Positions 53,524 to 61,063 of a stretch of 64,000 bases of DNA are shown piece after piece. The notes beneath the pieces were generated by a model, which saw nothing but the letters and a program-made list of their open reading frames with translations, was not told the DNA's origin and searched no databases. This DNA is from Candidatus Barnesiella excrementavium (GTDB lineage Bacteria > Bacteroidota > Bacteroidia > Bacteroidales > Barnesiellaceae): the NCBI GenBank assembly GCA_019115485.1, contig DXDM01000005.1, positions 1-64,000 of the forward strand, written 5' to 3'. A program made the translations under genes and the position numbers. Positions within the stretch are counted from its first letter, which is position 1. Each line of letters opens with the position of its first letter.

Positions 53524-55017
53524 TCAAGCCGCTTGTGTAGCCGCTTCGGTTCCCGGATTCTTTTGGGGAGTGGCGGAAGTTGAAAGTCCCTGCTTGATTT
53601 TGAAGCCGGTAAATACGACGAGAATCGACATGAGGGGACTCAGCAGATTGAAAAAACAGTAGGGCAGGTAGGTGAGTGTACCTACACCTAGCACGGTTGC
53701 CTGGGTCATGCCGCAGGAGTTCCACGGTATAAGCACCGAGGTGACGGTCACCGAGTCTTCTACGGTGCGGCTGAGCAGTCGGCTTTCGAGTCCGCGGTTG
53801 TGATACAGCTCCTTAAACAGGTTGCCGGTGAGAATAATCGACAGGTACTGGTCGGCGGTGCAGGCATTGAAGAAGAGTCCCGATGCGACGGTCGAACAGA
53901 CGGCGCTCTTGGGTTTGTGGACAAACCGCACGAAGAGGTCGGTAATGCTGCGAATCATTTGGCTGGCCGACATCACGCCGCCGAAACACATGGCACAGAT
54001 GATGAGCCAGATGGTATCCATCATGCCCCGCATACCCCGGGTAGCCACCAGCGCATCGATTTCGGGTTGCCCGGTCGACAGCGTGGTGCTTCCGAATACC
54101 GAGGTCATCAGGGCCTTGAAGCCGGTGGCAAAGTCAAGCGTATCGCCCGGGACGATTTGCAGCAGAATGTGGGGCTGAAAAATCAAGATGCAGACAGCTG
54201 CGATGACCGTCGAGATGAAGAGCGTGATAATCGTGGGGAGTTTGGCCAGTATGAGCACCCCGGTGATGAACGGTACCAGCAACAGCCAGGGCGACAGGTT
54301 GAACTTTTGGGCCAGCGTCTCGGCAAAGAGTGCGCTCTGGGCACTGTCGGTATGGCTCATGGAAAATCCCGCCACGGTGAAGATGATGAGGGTGATGACC
54401 ATCGACGGTACAGTGGTAATCAGCATGTAGCGTATGTGGGTGAAGAGTTTGGTGCCTGTGGTCGACGAGGCAAGTACGGTGGTATCGGATAGCGGCGAAA
54501 TCTTGTCGCCGAAATAGGCTCCCGAGATGATGGCTCCGGCAATCCACCCCTCGGCAAATCCCAGTGCTTTCCCTATGCCCAGCAGGGCCACCCCGATGGT
54601 GGCGATGGTAGTCCAGGAGCTGCCGGTAATAATCGAGACGATGGCACAGATGATACAACACGATGTGAGGAAGAACCGGGGGGTGAGAATCTGCAATCCG
54701 TAGGAGATAAGGGTGGGGACTACCCCGCTGAGCATCCAGGTGCCCGAGATGGCCCCGATGAGCAGCAAGATGATGATGGCCGGGGTCACCTTTTTGATGT
54801 TTTTGGCCATGCCCTCTTCAAGAACGCTCCACTTGTAGTTATATCGGCCCATGGCAATGGCCACGCACACGGCCGAGGCCACGAGCAGCGATACCTGGCT
54901 GCCGCCCAGGAGGGCGTCGCTCCCGAAGGTGGGAATCACCAGCGCCAGCAGGGCAACAAGAACAATCAAGGGGATAATCGCAACGAAAGGTGCAGGTATT
55001 TTGGTTTTTTCGTTCAT
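53524..55017 (-). CDS. nhaC: NhaC-family Na+/H+ antiporter
   Basis: 497 residues with about 11-12 hydrophobic helices. NhaC signatures: 'GSSWTTIATIGVALLGIGKALGF', 'GAIISGAYFGDKISPLSDTTVLAS' (with the conserved DKxSPLSDTT) and 'TGNLFKELYHNRGLESRLLSRTVEDSVTVTSVLIPWNSCG'. It exchanges cytoplasmic Na+ for protons, or malate/lactate for Na+ in the MleN branch; the exact exchange cannot be told here. Single gene with its own -7 element upstream. Confidence 0.93.
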   Translation of the reverse strand: MNEKTKIPAPFVAIIPLIVLVALLALVIPTFGSDALLGGSQVSLLVASAVCVAIAMGRYNYKWSVLEEGMAKNIKKVTPAIIILLLIGAISGTWMLSGVVPTLISYGLQILTPRFFLTSCCIICAIVSIITGSSWTTIATIGVALLGIGKALGFAEGWIAGAIISGAYFGDKISPLSDTTVLASSTTGTKLFTHIRYMLITTVPSMVITLIIFTVAGFSMSHTDSAQSALFAETLAQKFNLSPWLLLVPFITGVLILAKLPTIITLFISTVIAAVCILIFQPHILLQIVPGDTLDFATGFKALMTSVFGSTTLSTGQPEIDALVATRGMRGMMDTIWLIICAMCFGGVMSASQMIRSITDLFVRFVHKPKSAVCSTVASGLFFNACTADQYLSIILTGNLFKELYHNRGLESRLLSRTVEDSVTVTSVLIPWNSCGMTQATVLGVGTLTYLPYCFFNLLSPLMSILVVFTGFKIKQGLSTSATPQKNPGTEAATQAA

Positions 55018-55042
55018 CTCGTCTCAATACTTTTTGTGGGTA

Positions 55043-55050
55043 CAAATGTA
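55043..55050 (-). promoter_or_regulatory. -7 element of nhaC
   Basis: TACATTTG on the minus strand, 26 bp upstream of the nhaC ATG; no TTTG box at standard distance. Confidence 0.4.
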
Positions 55051-55152
55051 ATAATAATACATATATATACCTGCTAATTTCCGATAAAATTGAATAATTA
55101 CACGTATTTTATCGAATTGTTAAATAAATATTCGTATTTTGGGCGGTGAAAA

Positions 55153-55185
55153 GACCGGATAGAAACCGCGAGGCTCTATCCGGTC
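55153..55185 (-). terminator. Terminator of the first ECF sigma operon
   Basis: Perfect 11-bp arms GACCGGATAGA/TCTATCCGGTC with 11-nt loop; on the minus strand it is followed by TTTTC. It lies 28 bp past the beta-barrel gene stop. Confidence 0.75.
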
Positions 55186-55212
55186 GAGTCGTATGAGGCT
55201 GGTCGAAGTCGG

Positions 55213-56124
55213 TCAGAAGTGGAGCACGACACCGGCCGAGAAACTGCGCATCTCGGGAGCGCGGTTCTTCTGCATGATGTTGAAGGGCGACAGTTTCACG
55301 TAGAAGCCGAAGGTGCCATATCCGCCCTGAGCCATGATGTCGAGGTTGATGGGGTTGGGTTTGATGCCTTTTTCAAAGAGTTGCACCTTTTGGCCGTCGG
55401 CGGTGGTATATTTGGTTTTGGTGCTGCTGTAAGTCTTGATGCCGATGACGGGACCCAGCGAGAAGAAGAGGGGGCCGTGCAGGAAAGCGCGGGTCTGCCA
55501 CTCGATAAGCAGGGGCACGGTAAGGTCTACGGTTTTCAGCCGCGAGAAGTCGAGGTCGGCCCCTTCGGGACAGGGCACAACGCTGATTTTCCCGTCTTGC
55601 TTGACAAAGTAGCGGTTCTCGTTCATGACATAGTTGCGCCAGTCGATACCCAGACCGGTGATGAATCCCCAGTTATTGTTGCTGTGAATCGGGGTACAGA
55701 TGGTGATGAAGTTCCAGAATATCTCGAACGAACCCGAGAAGTCGAGCGAGACCCCGTTGGGGTTGTTGAGGAACCGCAGTCCGTTACCCATACCGTTGCA
55801 GAAGCCGAAGCCCACGCCCGACCAGTGGGGGTCGAAGCGTTTGCGCTTCTTCTCCTTGTTGCCCGAGATGAGGTCGGAGAAGGGGAACGATACCGACTCG
55901 GAGAGTTCCCACGAGGTTTGCCGTTTCCCGTCGACGTAGCGCGACTCGTAGAACCGGTCGTAGGGTTTTCCTTCCTCGAACACCTTGATGGAGACGATGT
56001 CGGCCGAGTCGTTGATTTGAATCTCTTTTTGATTGAAAAATACCGTGGTGTCACGTTCGCACTCGTCGGCCCAGAGGGGCAGGGCGAGCAGCAGGGCAGG
56101 CAGGAGTGTAGCCAAGTGTTTCAT
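55213..56124 (-). CDS. Outer-membrane beta-barrel protein, last gene of ECF sigma operon 1
   Basis: 303 residues. Signal peptide (LALPLWA). The first 90 residues are a polar periplasmic part; residues about 95-303 alternate as in an 8-stranded barrel ('WSGVGFGFCNGMGNGLRFL', 'NWGFITGLGIDWRNYVM', 'LLIEWQTRAFLHGPLFFSLGPVIGIKTY') and end in Phe ('FSAGVVLHF'). It resembles the PorT-like/OMP_b-brl family. Function unknown; position behind sigma, anti-sigma and the small secreted protein suggests an envelope-stress or surface-remodelling output. Confidence 0.8.
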   Translation of the reverse strand: MKHLATLLPALLLALPLWADECERDTTVFFNQKEIQINDSADIVSIKVFEEGKPYDRFYESRYVDGKRQTSWELSESVSFPFSDLISGNKEKKRKRFDPHWSGVGFGFCNGMGNGLRFLNNPNGVSLDFSGSFEIFWNFITICTPIHSNNNWGFITGLGIDWRNYVMNENRYFVKQDGKISVVPCPEGADLDFSRLKTVDLTVPLLIEWQTRAFLHGPLFFSLGPVIGIKTYSSTKTKYTTADGQKVQLFEKGIKPNPINLDIMAQGGYGTFGFYVKLSPFNIMQKNRAPEMRSFSAGVVLHF

Positions 56125-56139
56125 ATTGTCGATGTGTTT

Positions 56140-56592
56140 TTATTGTTTTTTCTTGATGAACAGATTGATAAGCCGGTCGAGTTGGGTGCGCCCTTCGAGG
56201 TAGATGAGGGTGGCGTCGCCCGGCGACAGTTTGCGAAAGAGGATAAACCGGTTTTCTTCACCCGATGAGGCCGGGGGCAGCTGGTAGTATCCGGCCACGG
56301 TATTGTCGCCCGACTTCACGGTTTCGCTGTTCTCGGCCTTGGAACTGTCGCTCCGTACGGCCGCCTCGAAGAGAGCCACGTCGTCGGGACGGTCGGTGAG
56401 GGTGATGCTGCGGAAGAGCGAGAGGTGATAGCGCTCCAACTTTTTGCCTTTGATATGTACCACCACTGCCTGTTTGTCGTAGTTGTACTGTCCCGAGAAG
56501 AGCGGTGCAATGGCCAGCCCTTCCTGGGCCCGGGCTGCCGACAGGCTGGTAAGAAGCAGACAGCCGATAAGTATTTTGTAAAACAGTTTCAT
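56140..56592 (-). CDS. Small secreted protein of ECF sigma operon 1 (DUF6108-like)
   Basis: 150 residues from ATG 56592; the track extends the frame through the anti-sigma gene, giving Arg/Pro-rich nonsense. Signal peptide 'ILIGCLLLTSLSAARAQ', then 'GLAIAPLFSGQYNYDKQAVVVHIKGKKLERYHLSLFRSITLTD', which I recognise from small Bacteroidales proteins next to ECF sigma/anti-sigma pairs (DUF6108 by memory). The C-terminus is basic (IKKKQ). Role unknown. It lies 11 bp after the anti-sigma gene and 15 bp before the beta-barrel gene. Confidence 0.75.
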   Translation of the reverse strand: MKLFYKILIGCLLLTSLSAARAQEGLAIAPLFSGQYNYDKQAVVVHIKGKKLERYHLSLFRSITLTDRPDDVALFEAAVRSDSSKAENSETVKSGDNTVAGYYQLPPASSGEENRFILFRKLSPGDATLIYLEGRTQLDRLINLFIKKKQ

Positions 56593-56603
56593 GACAAACG
56601 TGT

Positions 56604-57068
56604 TTAGGGTAGGGTTTCGAGGGGTGAAAATATGGCGTCGAGCTGACTTTCGACGGCGACGTCGGTCGAAGCGAACTGGGATACCGATTGTTGCATCTGC
56701 CTGATGACAACCTCGGGATTGGTCTCTTTCTCGCCATACACATAGGCCACGCAAGTATCTCGGGGAGTGGTGTGGTAGACGATACCACCCGCCAGCAGGA
56801 GGGCGATACAGGCGGCTGCTCCTACCCAGGTACGCCAGGCGTGACGGCGGGCGACTTGCCGGTGGGGACGGGTCAGATGCCACCCCGTCCCGGTGAAAGC
56901 CAGTACGGCCCGTGTGTCGTCGAAGCGAGGATCGGCCGTTGCCGAGAAGAGGTATTGCCGCAACTCCTCCTCTTCGCGCCGTGAGGTCTCGCCGGCGTAG
57001 TATCGCTCGATAAGTAGCTCCCAATCGTGGGGCGAGCGGCTGTCGTGTGTCGATGGATTACCGGTCAT
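56604..57068 (-). CDS. Anti-sigma-factor-like inner-membrane protein
   Basis: 154 residues from ATG 57068, which overlaps the sigma-factor stop by 11 bp; the track start is 9 codons upstream inside sigma. A cytoplasmic N-terminus ('WELLIERYYAGETSRREEEELRQYLFSA', the typical short helical anti-sigma element), a basic stretch, one membrane helix ('WVGAAACIALLLAGGIVY') and a 60-residue periplasmic tail. Translational overlap with the sigma gene is the usual sign of a sigma/anti-sigma pair. It should sequester the sigma factor until an envelope signal arrives. Confidence 0.82.
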   Translation of the reverse strand: MTGNPSTHDSRSPHDWELLIERYYAGETSRREEEELRQYLFSATADPRFDDTRAVLAFTGTGWHLTRPHRQVARRHAWRTWVGAAACIALLLAGGIVYHTTPRDTCVAYVYGEKETNPEVVIRQMQQSVSQFASTDVAVESQLDAIFSPLETLP

Positions 57069-57567
57069 GGTTATGCAGTTTTTGATATTGTTCACGAATC
57101 GTTTTTCTTGCTCTCGACAGGTTCATGCGCACGGCCGTCGGCTGCATGTGCAGTTGGCGGGCAATCTCGTCGATTTCGAGTCCGCGGAAGTCGCGCATGT
57201 CGAGAATGGTCCGCTGACTTTCGGTCAGTTCCCGGGCGATGAGCCTTTTTACCGCCTGGAACCGTTCGGCTATGGCTTCGCTTTCGGACGCGCCTTCGTC
57301 GTCGCAAGTGTCGTAACTCTCGGGGTCGTACTCGGTGAATCGCGACTTTTGTCGGGCCCGGTCGATGCAGATGTGGCGGGTCGTGGTGACGGTCAGGGCC
57401 GAAGCCTCCTGTTCGTCCTTGATGCGCCCCCGCAACGGCCACAGCCGGCAGAAGGCATCTTGCAGGGCATCGGTGGCATCGTCTTCGTCTTGAAGAATGC
57501 GGCGCGACATCGACAGCAGATTGTCTCGCAGGCGGGTGAAGGCCGATAGCAGCGGTTCTTGTTTCAT
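57058..57567 (-). CDS. ECF-type RNA polymerase sigma factor 1
   Basis: 169 residues. Region 2 ('DEDDATDALQDAFCRLWPLRG') and region 4 ('LTESQRTILDMRDFRGLEIDEIARQLHMQPTAVRMNLSRARKTIREQY') are clear; the linker is acidic. It belongs to the Bacteroidota ECF groups with a membrane anti-sigma. First gene of the operon sigma - anti-sigma - small secreted protein - beta-barrel protein. Confidence 0.94.
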   Translation of the reverse strand: MKQEPLLSAFTRLRDNLLSMSRRILQDEDDATDALQDAFCRLWPLRGRIKDEQEASALTVTTTRHICIDRARQKSRFTEYDPESYDTCDDEGASESEAIAERFQAVKRLIARELTESQRTILDMRDFRGLEIDEIARQLHMQPTAVRMNLSRARKTIREQYQKLHNHDR

Positions 57568-57608
57568 TGTCGGGTGGTACGACGGTTGGTTACTTTTCTG
57601 TTTTTCTG

Positions 57609-57645
57609 TAAAAGTAACGAACGGGTATCGGCTTTGTAACAGAAA
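57609..57645 (-). promoter_or_regulatory. Possible ECF-type promoter of sigma operon 1
   Basis: Minus strand reads GTTACAAAGCC then about 14 bp then CGTTACTTTTAC, 43 bp upstream of the sigma start. The second part is one base off TAnnTTTG. The GTTAC pair suggests an autoregulated ECF-type promoter rather than the housekeeping type; this is inference. Confidence 0.3.
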
Positions 57646-57686
57646 AAATGAAAAATATTTTTCGAACGAGGGACAAGTGGAAGCCT

Positions 57687-57704
57687 CACTCCGGTGCCGG
57701 AGTG
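57687..57704 (-). terminator. Short hairpin after the sigma operon 2 protein
   Basis: Perfect 8-bp arms CACTCCGG/CCGGAGTG with 2-nt centre, 14 bp past the stop of the 445-residue gene on the minus strand. No U-run, so only a weak terminator candidate. Confidence 0.35.
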
Positions 57705-57717
57705 GGAAGAGTCGGTT

Positions 57718-59055
57718 CTAAAAATCGAATCGCAGACCGGCTTGCAGATTGATGTTGAAGGGTTTCTCCTTGCGAATGGTCGATACGTGTGAGCCGTCGT
57801 CAAAGTAGTAGGCGATGCCCGGCTCGGCATAGAGATTGACGTGGGGGGCCAGTTTGAGGGTGATACCGGCGGCGGCCGATACCGACCATTGCAGCGGATC
57901 GACACGCAGGGTCTCGTTCTCGGTAAGCGATGGGTGGTCGTTGACCTCGTAGTGGGCCGACAGTTTCCCTGAGAGGCATTTCTCGACCATGCCGCCCCCG
58001 GTCAGGTAGAGGTCGAAATAGCGTTTGCGCAGGAATTTCCAGCGAAGTTTCAAGGGTATTCCCAGGTAGTGCAACTGCTGTTTCTGGGTGTAATAGGTGG
58101 CATCGCCGGCGGTGAGGTCGGAGGCGAGGTAGGTGTAGACCAAGCCCGTTTCGAGAGCCAAAGCCGGTGAGAGTGATTTCTCTACCGTAATGCCCACCGA
58201 TACGGGAAAGTGGTGTTTCACGTCGGTCGTGGGTTGGGCGTTAAGGTTTTGCAGCATCACGTGCTGGTAGGGAGTGGTGCTTTTGCCCGAGGTGGTTGAG
58301 GCATCTTCGCCCGAAGGAATGCTGGCCATCTCGATGAGTGAGTAGGGGGCAAGATTCCCGAACCCGCTGCGGTTGTCGGCGGCGGTAATCAGGCTGTTGC
58401 CCAGCGATAGGCTCACGGTCCAGCCTTCGTTCTTGCGGGTGCGTGTGCGTGTGGGGTGACCGGCCGTCGGTACACTCTTGCCGGAGCGGGGATATAGTGT
58501 GTAATTCGGTGAGGTTGTCGCCGATGGTGACAGCTGTTGCGAGGCGGTCTCTGTCTGGGAAACGGCTGTCGGTCGGTCGGTTGTTTGGGTGGAGTCGGGG
58601 GCAATTGTTTGTGCCTTAGCCTCCGGTATGCTCTCCTCTGTCGGTATGGGCTCGGAGGTAGCGGAGAGGGCGATACGCGGGCCGACAGTTCGAGCCGTGC
58701 GGCCGTTTACCGGCGATTGGGCTTGGGAATAAAGCGGTGTTGTAGGGTTCGATGAGGAGAGCTCGTTGGCAAGAGCGGGTCGGTCGACTTCCGGTCGGGC
58801 GGGTTGGACCGCTTGCAGGGGAGTCTCGTGCGAGGGGACTCCCGTCGAGAGATATTGCAACCCCACGAAGGTGCCTACCAGCACGGCAATGCAGGCTGCG
58901 GCAGCCCACAGCACGGCCCGGCGTCCCCAGGCGATACGGCGGGGTGCAATCTCGTCGGTCAGCCGATTCCACACCTCTTCCGGTGGCGTGACCGCATGAC
59001 CGTCGAGCTGTTCTTTCCAGCTGTCTCTCCAATCCTTATCTCTATTCGTCTCCAT
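57718..59055 (-). CDS. Membrane-anchored protein joining an anti-sigma-like N-terminus to an outer-membrane-type barrel domain
   Basis: 445 residues. Residues 1-45 are soluble and anti-sigma-like ('DWRDSWKEQLDGHAVTPPEEVWNRLTDEIA'); about 47-66 is a membrane helix ('AVLWAAAACIAVLVGTFVGL'); about 70-215 is a Pro/Thr/Ser-rich linker; about 220-445 is a PF13568-like barrel ('WTVSLSLGNSLITA', 'VSVGITVEKSLSPALALETGLVYTYLAS', 'PLKLRWKFLRKRYFDLYLTGGG') ending in 'INLQAGLRFDF'. There is no signal peptide. Its start overlaps the end of sigma 2 by 14 bp. A protein linking sigma control to an outer-membrane barrel is topologically puzzling: the linker could span the periplasm. Confidence 0.8.
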   Translation of the reverse strand: METNRDKDWRDSWKEQLDGHAVTPPEEVWNRLTDEIAPRRIAWGRRAVLWAAAACIAVLVGTFVGLQYLSTGVPSHETPLQAVQPARPEVDRPALANELSSSNPTTPLYSQAQSPVNGRTARTVGPRIALSATSEPIPTEESIPEAKAQTIAPDSTQTTDRPTAVSQTETASQQLSPSATTSPNYTLYPRSGKSVPTAGHPTRTRTRKNEGWTVSLSLGNSLITAADNRSGFGNLAPYSLIEMASIPSGEDASTTSGKSTTPYQHVMLQNLNAQPTTDVKHHFPVSVGITVEKSLSPALALETGLVYTYLASDLTAGDATYYTQKQQLHYLGIPLKLRWKFLRKRYFDLYLTGGGMVEKCLSGKLSAHYEVNDHPSLTENETLRVDPLQWSVSAAAGITLKLAPHVNLYAEPGIAYYFDDGSHVSTIRKEKPFNINLQAGLRFDF

Positions 59056-59599
59056 GTTTCGACAGATACGTTTTGATTCGATTCATCAGTAATGTGCGAG
59101 CCCGGTATAGTTGTGACGAGGAACTCTTCTCGTTGATGTGCAGCAGTTGGGCAATCTCCCTATGCGACTTGTTCTCGAAGGTGAACAAGTTGAATACGGT
59201 GCGGTAGCCGTCGGGCAGCTCGGCAATGAAGCGGAGCAGCGTGTCGGGCGAGAGGTGTTGCACAAGAGAGTCGTCGCACGATTCGGGGTCGGCCAGGTCG
59301 GGCGCTTCGTCGATGTCGACATCGGCATGCTGAGCCTGTTTCCGGGCCTCTTCCAGAGCTGTATTCACCATGATGCGGCTCAACCAGGCTTTCAAAGAGC
59401 CCTCACCCCGGTAGTCGAACTTGTCGAGCGAGGTGAATGCTTTGAGGAATCCGTCGTGAAGCAGGTCTTTGGCCGTTTCGCGATTGCCGGCGTAGCGGAT
59501 ACAGAGGGCAAACATCTCGCCGGAGTACCGTCGGTAGAGTTCGGCTTGTGCCGAGGGCTCCTTTCGCTTGCAACACGCTACCAACTCTGCTTCGTTCAT
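59042..59599 (-). CDS. ECF-type RNA polymerase sigma factor 2
   Basis: 185 residues. Region 2 ('AELYRRYSGEMFALCIRYAGNRETAKDLLHDGFLKAFTSLDKF') and region 4 ('LPDGYRTVFNLFTFENKSHREIAQLLHINEKSSSSQLYRARTLL') are canonical. 'SLKAWLSRIMVNTALEEAR' is the typical end of region 2. Overlaps the anchored barrel gene, whose N-terminus is its likely anti-sigma partner. Lies only 150 bp plus one gene away from the other ECF operon, on the same strand. Confidence 0.95.
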   Translation of the reverse strand: MNEAELVACCKRKEPSAQAELYRRYSGEMFALCIRYAGNRETAKDLLHDGFLKAFTSLDKFDYRGEGSLKAWLSRIMVNTALEEARKQAQHADVDIDEAPDLADPESCDDSLVQHLSPDTLLRFIAELPDGYRTVFNLFTFENKSHREIAQLLHINEKSSSSQLYRARTLLMNRIKTYLSKHGDE

Positions 59600-59637
59600 T
59601 GTGAGAATCCTGTTATATAATAAATGCGACGATGTAA

Positions 59638-59703
59638 AAATACTGCACGGGCGGCGATAGAAAAATTGTTTTTCACTCTTTAACAGTATGCGATGCAGTA
59701 TTT
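59638..59703. repeat. Inverted repeat AAATACTGCA/TGCAGTATTT between sigma 2 and the NigD-like gene
   Basis: Exact 10-bp arms at 59638-59647 and 59694-59703, 46 bp apart, in the divergent promoter region of sigma 2 (minus) and the NigD-like lipoprotein (plus). Arms could be paired operators or promoter elements for divergent transcription. Confidence 0.4.
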
Positions 59704-59759
59704 GTGACTCACTTCCGTTTATTTCGTAAAAAGTGGATAAAAACTAAAAACAAAGCGAT

Positions 59760-60515
59760 ATGAAAATGAAGCATCTTTTCGGAGCCGGACTGCTGGGTGT
59801 ACTCCTGGCATGCGGGCTGTCGTCGTGTGGCGATGACAAAAACGAATATTATGTGCCCTATTCCTATGCCGTGGGCGATATGGTGGTGGCCGAAGGGCAC
59901 GATCCGTATATTCAGTTAGATGACAAGACCACGCTGTTCCCTTCGAATGGGACACGCCTGCCGGGCTACCTGACCAAGGACGGGCAGCGGGTAATTATCA
60001 ACTTCACCTACCTCGATGAGCAGCGCGAAGGGTATGACTACTATGTTCTCATCAACGACATCGATTCGGTGTTGGTAAAAAATGTAATTCCCATTACCCC
60101 CGAAACAACCGACAGCATAGGCAACGACCCCATCAACATTCTCAGCATGTGGACGAGCGACAAATATCTGACCGTGCAATTCGAGGTGCGCGGGCTGGGT
60201 CGTGAGAAACACATGATGAATCTGGTGCGCGACTATTCGCTGGCTTCCAATCCCGATTCCGAAGGGTATCTGCATCTGAACTTGCGTCACAACCGCATGA
60301 ACGATCCCGATATCGACCACTATCTGTGGGGGGTGGCTTCGTTCCGGTTGAGCGATATCAGAACCGAGTACCCCGACTTGAAGGGTTTGAAAATCGAAGT
60401 GCGTACCCTGAGCGATACCCGTGATTATACCTGCGATTTTGACGAGAGTGAAACTGACGGCCGCGGGAGTGCATCGCCGACGAGCGAGAGAAGCATGGCT
60501 TCGTATGTGAAATAG
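59760..60515 (+). CDS. NigD-like lipoprotein
   Basis: 251 residues. Lipobox GLSSC. N-terminal OB-like part ('YAVGDMVVAEGHDPYIQLDDKTTLFPSN', 'GQRVIINFTYLDEQREGYDYYVLINDIDSVLVKNV') and C-terminal beta-sandwich ('DKYLTVQFEV', 'HLNLRHNRMNDPDIDHYLWGVASFRL') match the NigD-like family of Bacteroidales, named after a bacteriocin-linked protein but functionally unassigned. A second ATG two codons in (59766) is possible. It is divergent from ECF sigma 2 and ends at a strong terminator. Confidence 0.88.
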   Translation: MKMKHLFGAGLLGVLLACGLSSCGDDKNEYYVPYSYAVGDMVVAEGHDPYIQLDDKTTLFPSNGTRLPGYLTKDGQRVIINFTYLDEQREGYDYYVLINDIDSVLVKNVIPITPETTDSIGNDPINILSMWTSDKYLTVQFEVRGLGREKHMMNLVRDYSLASNPDSEGYLHLNLRHNRMNDPDIDHYLWGVASFRLSDIRTEYPDLKGLKIEVRTLSDTRDYTCDFDESETDGRGSASPTSERSMASYVK

Positions 60516-60544
60516 GTATTGATAGTTCAGTTTATAACTGTGTG

Positions 60545-60584
60545 AACCGGGTGCGGAACGTTGTTTCTGCATTCGGTTTTTTTT
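60545..60584 (+). terminator. Terminator of the NigD-like gene
   Basis: AACCGGGTGCGGAA pairs over 14 positions with TTCTGCATTCGGTT (including G-U), 6-nt loop, followed by eight T. Confidence 0.8.
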
Positions 60585-60732
60585 GTCGGATTGTGTTTCG
60601 CGATAGGCGGGGAGAAAAGGGAGGAGCGGCATTCGGCCGTCCATGTGAGTTAGCAATTGCGGTTCGATTCTGGAAAGCTATCTGGTAGACCTATGCTCAT
60701 GCAGGCTCATACGACCGGTTTCGGGTAGGGAC
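60585..60732. other. Gene-free spacer
   Basis: Between the NigD-like terminator and the candidate small RNA nothing was recognised: no ORF, hairpin or repeat. Confidence 0.4.
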
Positions 60733-60799
60733 AAAAAAAAAATTGATTGTCTCACGACAACCAATCTTTGTTAACCTTAAATCTAATACCATGAAAAAC
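60733..60799 (-). ncRNA. Candidate small RNA with strong terminator, conserved-looking Bacteroidales element
   Basis: On the minus strand a TATATTTG -7 element (60806-60813) is followed by about 67 nt reading CATGGTATTAGATTTAAGG..., then a hairpin TTGGTTGTC-GTGA-GACAATCAA (one mismatch) and ten U. No ORF of note is present, apart from a short antisense ATGAAAAACACAG on the plus strand. I recall this block (TTAACCTTAAATCTAATACCATGAAAAACACAG) from other Bacteroidales genomes, but cannot name its family. Start is inferred from promoter position. Confidence 0.5.
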
Positions 60800-60805
60800 A
60801 CAGTG

Positions 60806-60833
60806 CAAATATAAGCTCAAATATGCTGTCAAA
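60806..60833 (-). promoter_or_regulatory. Promoter of the candidate small RNA near metF
   Basis: On the minus strand TTTG (60830-60833) and TATATTTG (60806-60813), separated by 16 bp, shorter than the 19-20 bp seen at other promoters here. Confidence 0.4.
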
Positions 60834-60970
60834 CATAATAATTGACCAGAAATTTGCTTGCGTTTAACTCATTTTAATCAATGTGAATCATTTGGAGGTG
60901 CTCTGTATAGAGTCTTTAACAGTTGAAAGGGAAAGATATAGCGGATATTCTCTATTTCGGGATTTTGTTG

Positions 60971-60978
60971 TACATTTG
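60971..60978 (+). promoter_or_regulatory. -7 element of metF
   Basis: TACATTTG, 85 bp before the metF ATG. The leader between holds AGGAGGTGATG, a Shine-Dalgarno-like string placed 2 nt from an in-frame ATG at 61013; the family start is further on. No SAM riboswitch signature was recognised. Confidence 0.4.
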
Positions 60979-61063
60979 TCTTTCGTAAAAAAGATGTGTC
61001 GAACAGGAGGTGATGCGTCGGGTCACAGACAAGCCCCGGCGATTGCCTCGCAAAACAACAGTT

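Noticed and set aside
56140-57024. 294-residue ORF across the anti-sigma and small secreted protein genes
   Set aside because: The first 143 residues are Arg/Pro-rich out-of-frame translation of the anti-sigma gene; only the part from the ATG at 56592 is credible.
60985-61063. Possible SAM riboswitch or upstream start for metF
   Set aside because: No recognisable SAM-I/II/IV core; the SD-like AGGAGGTG is too close to the ATG at 61013 and the added residues do not fit MetF.
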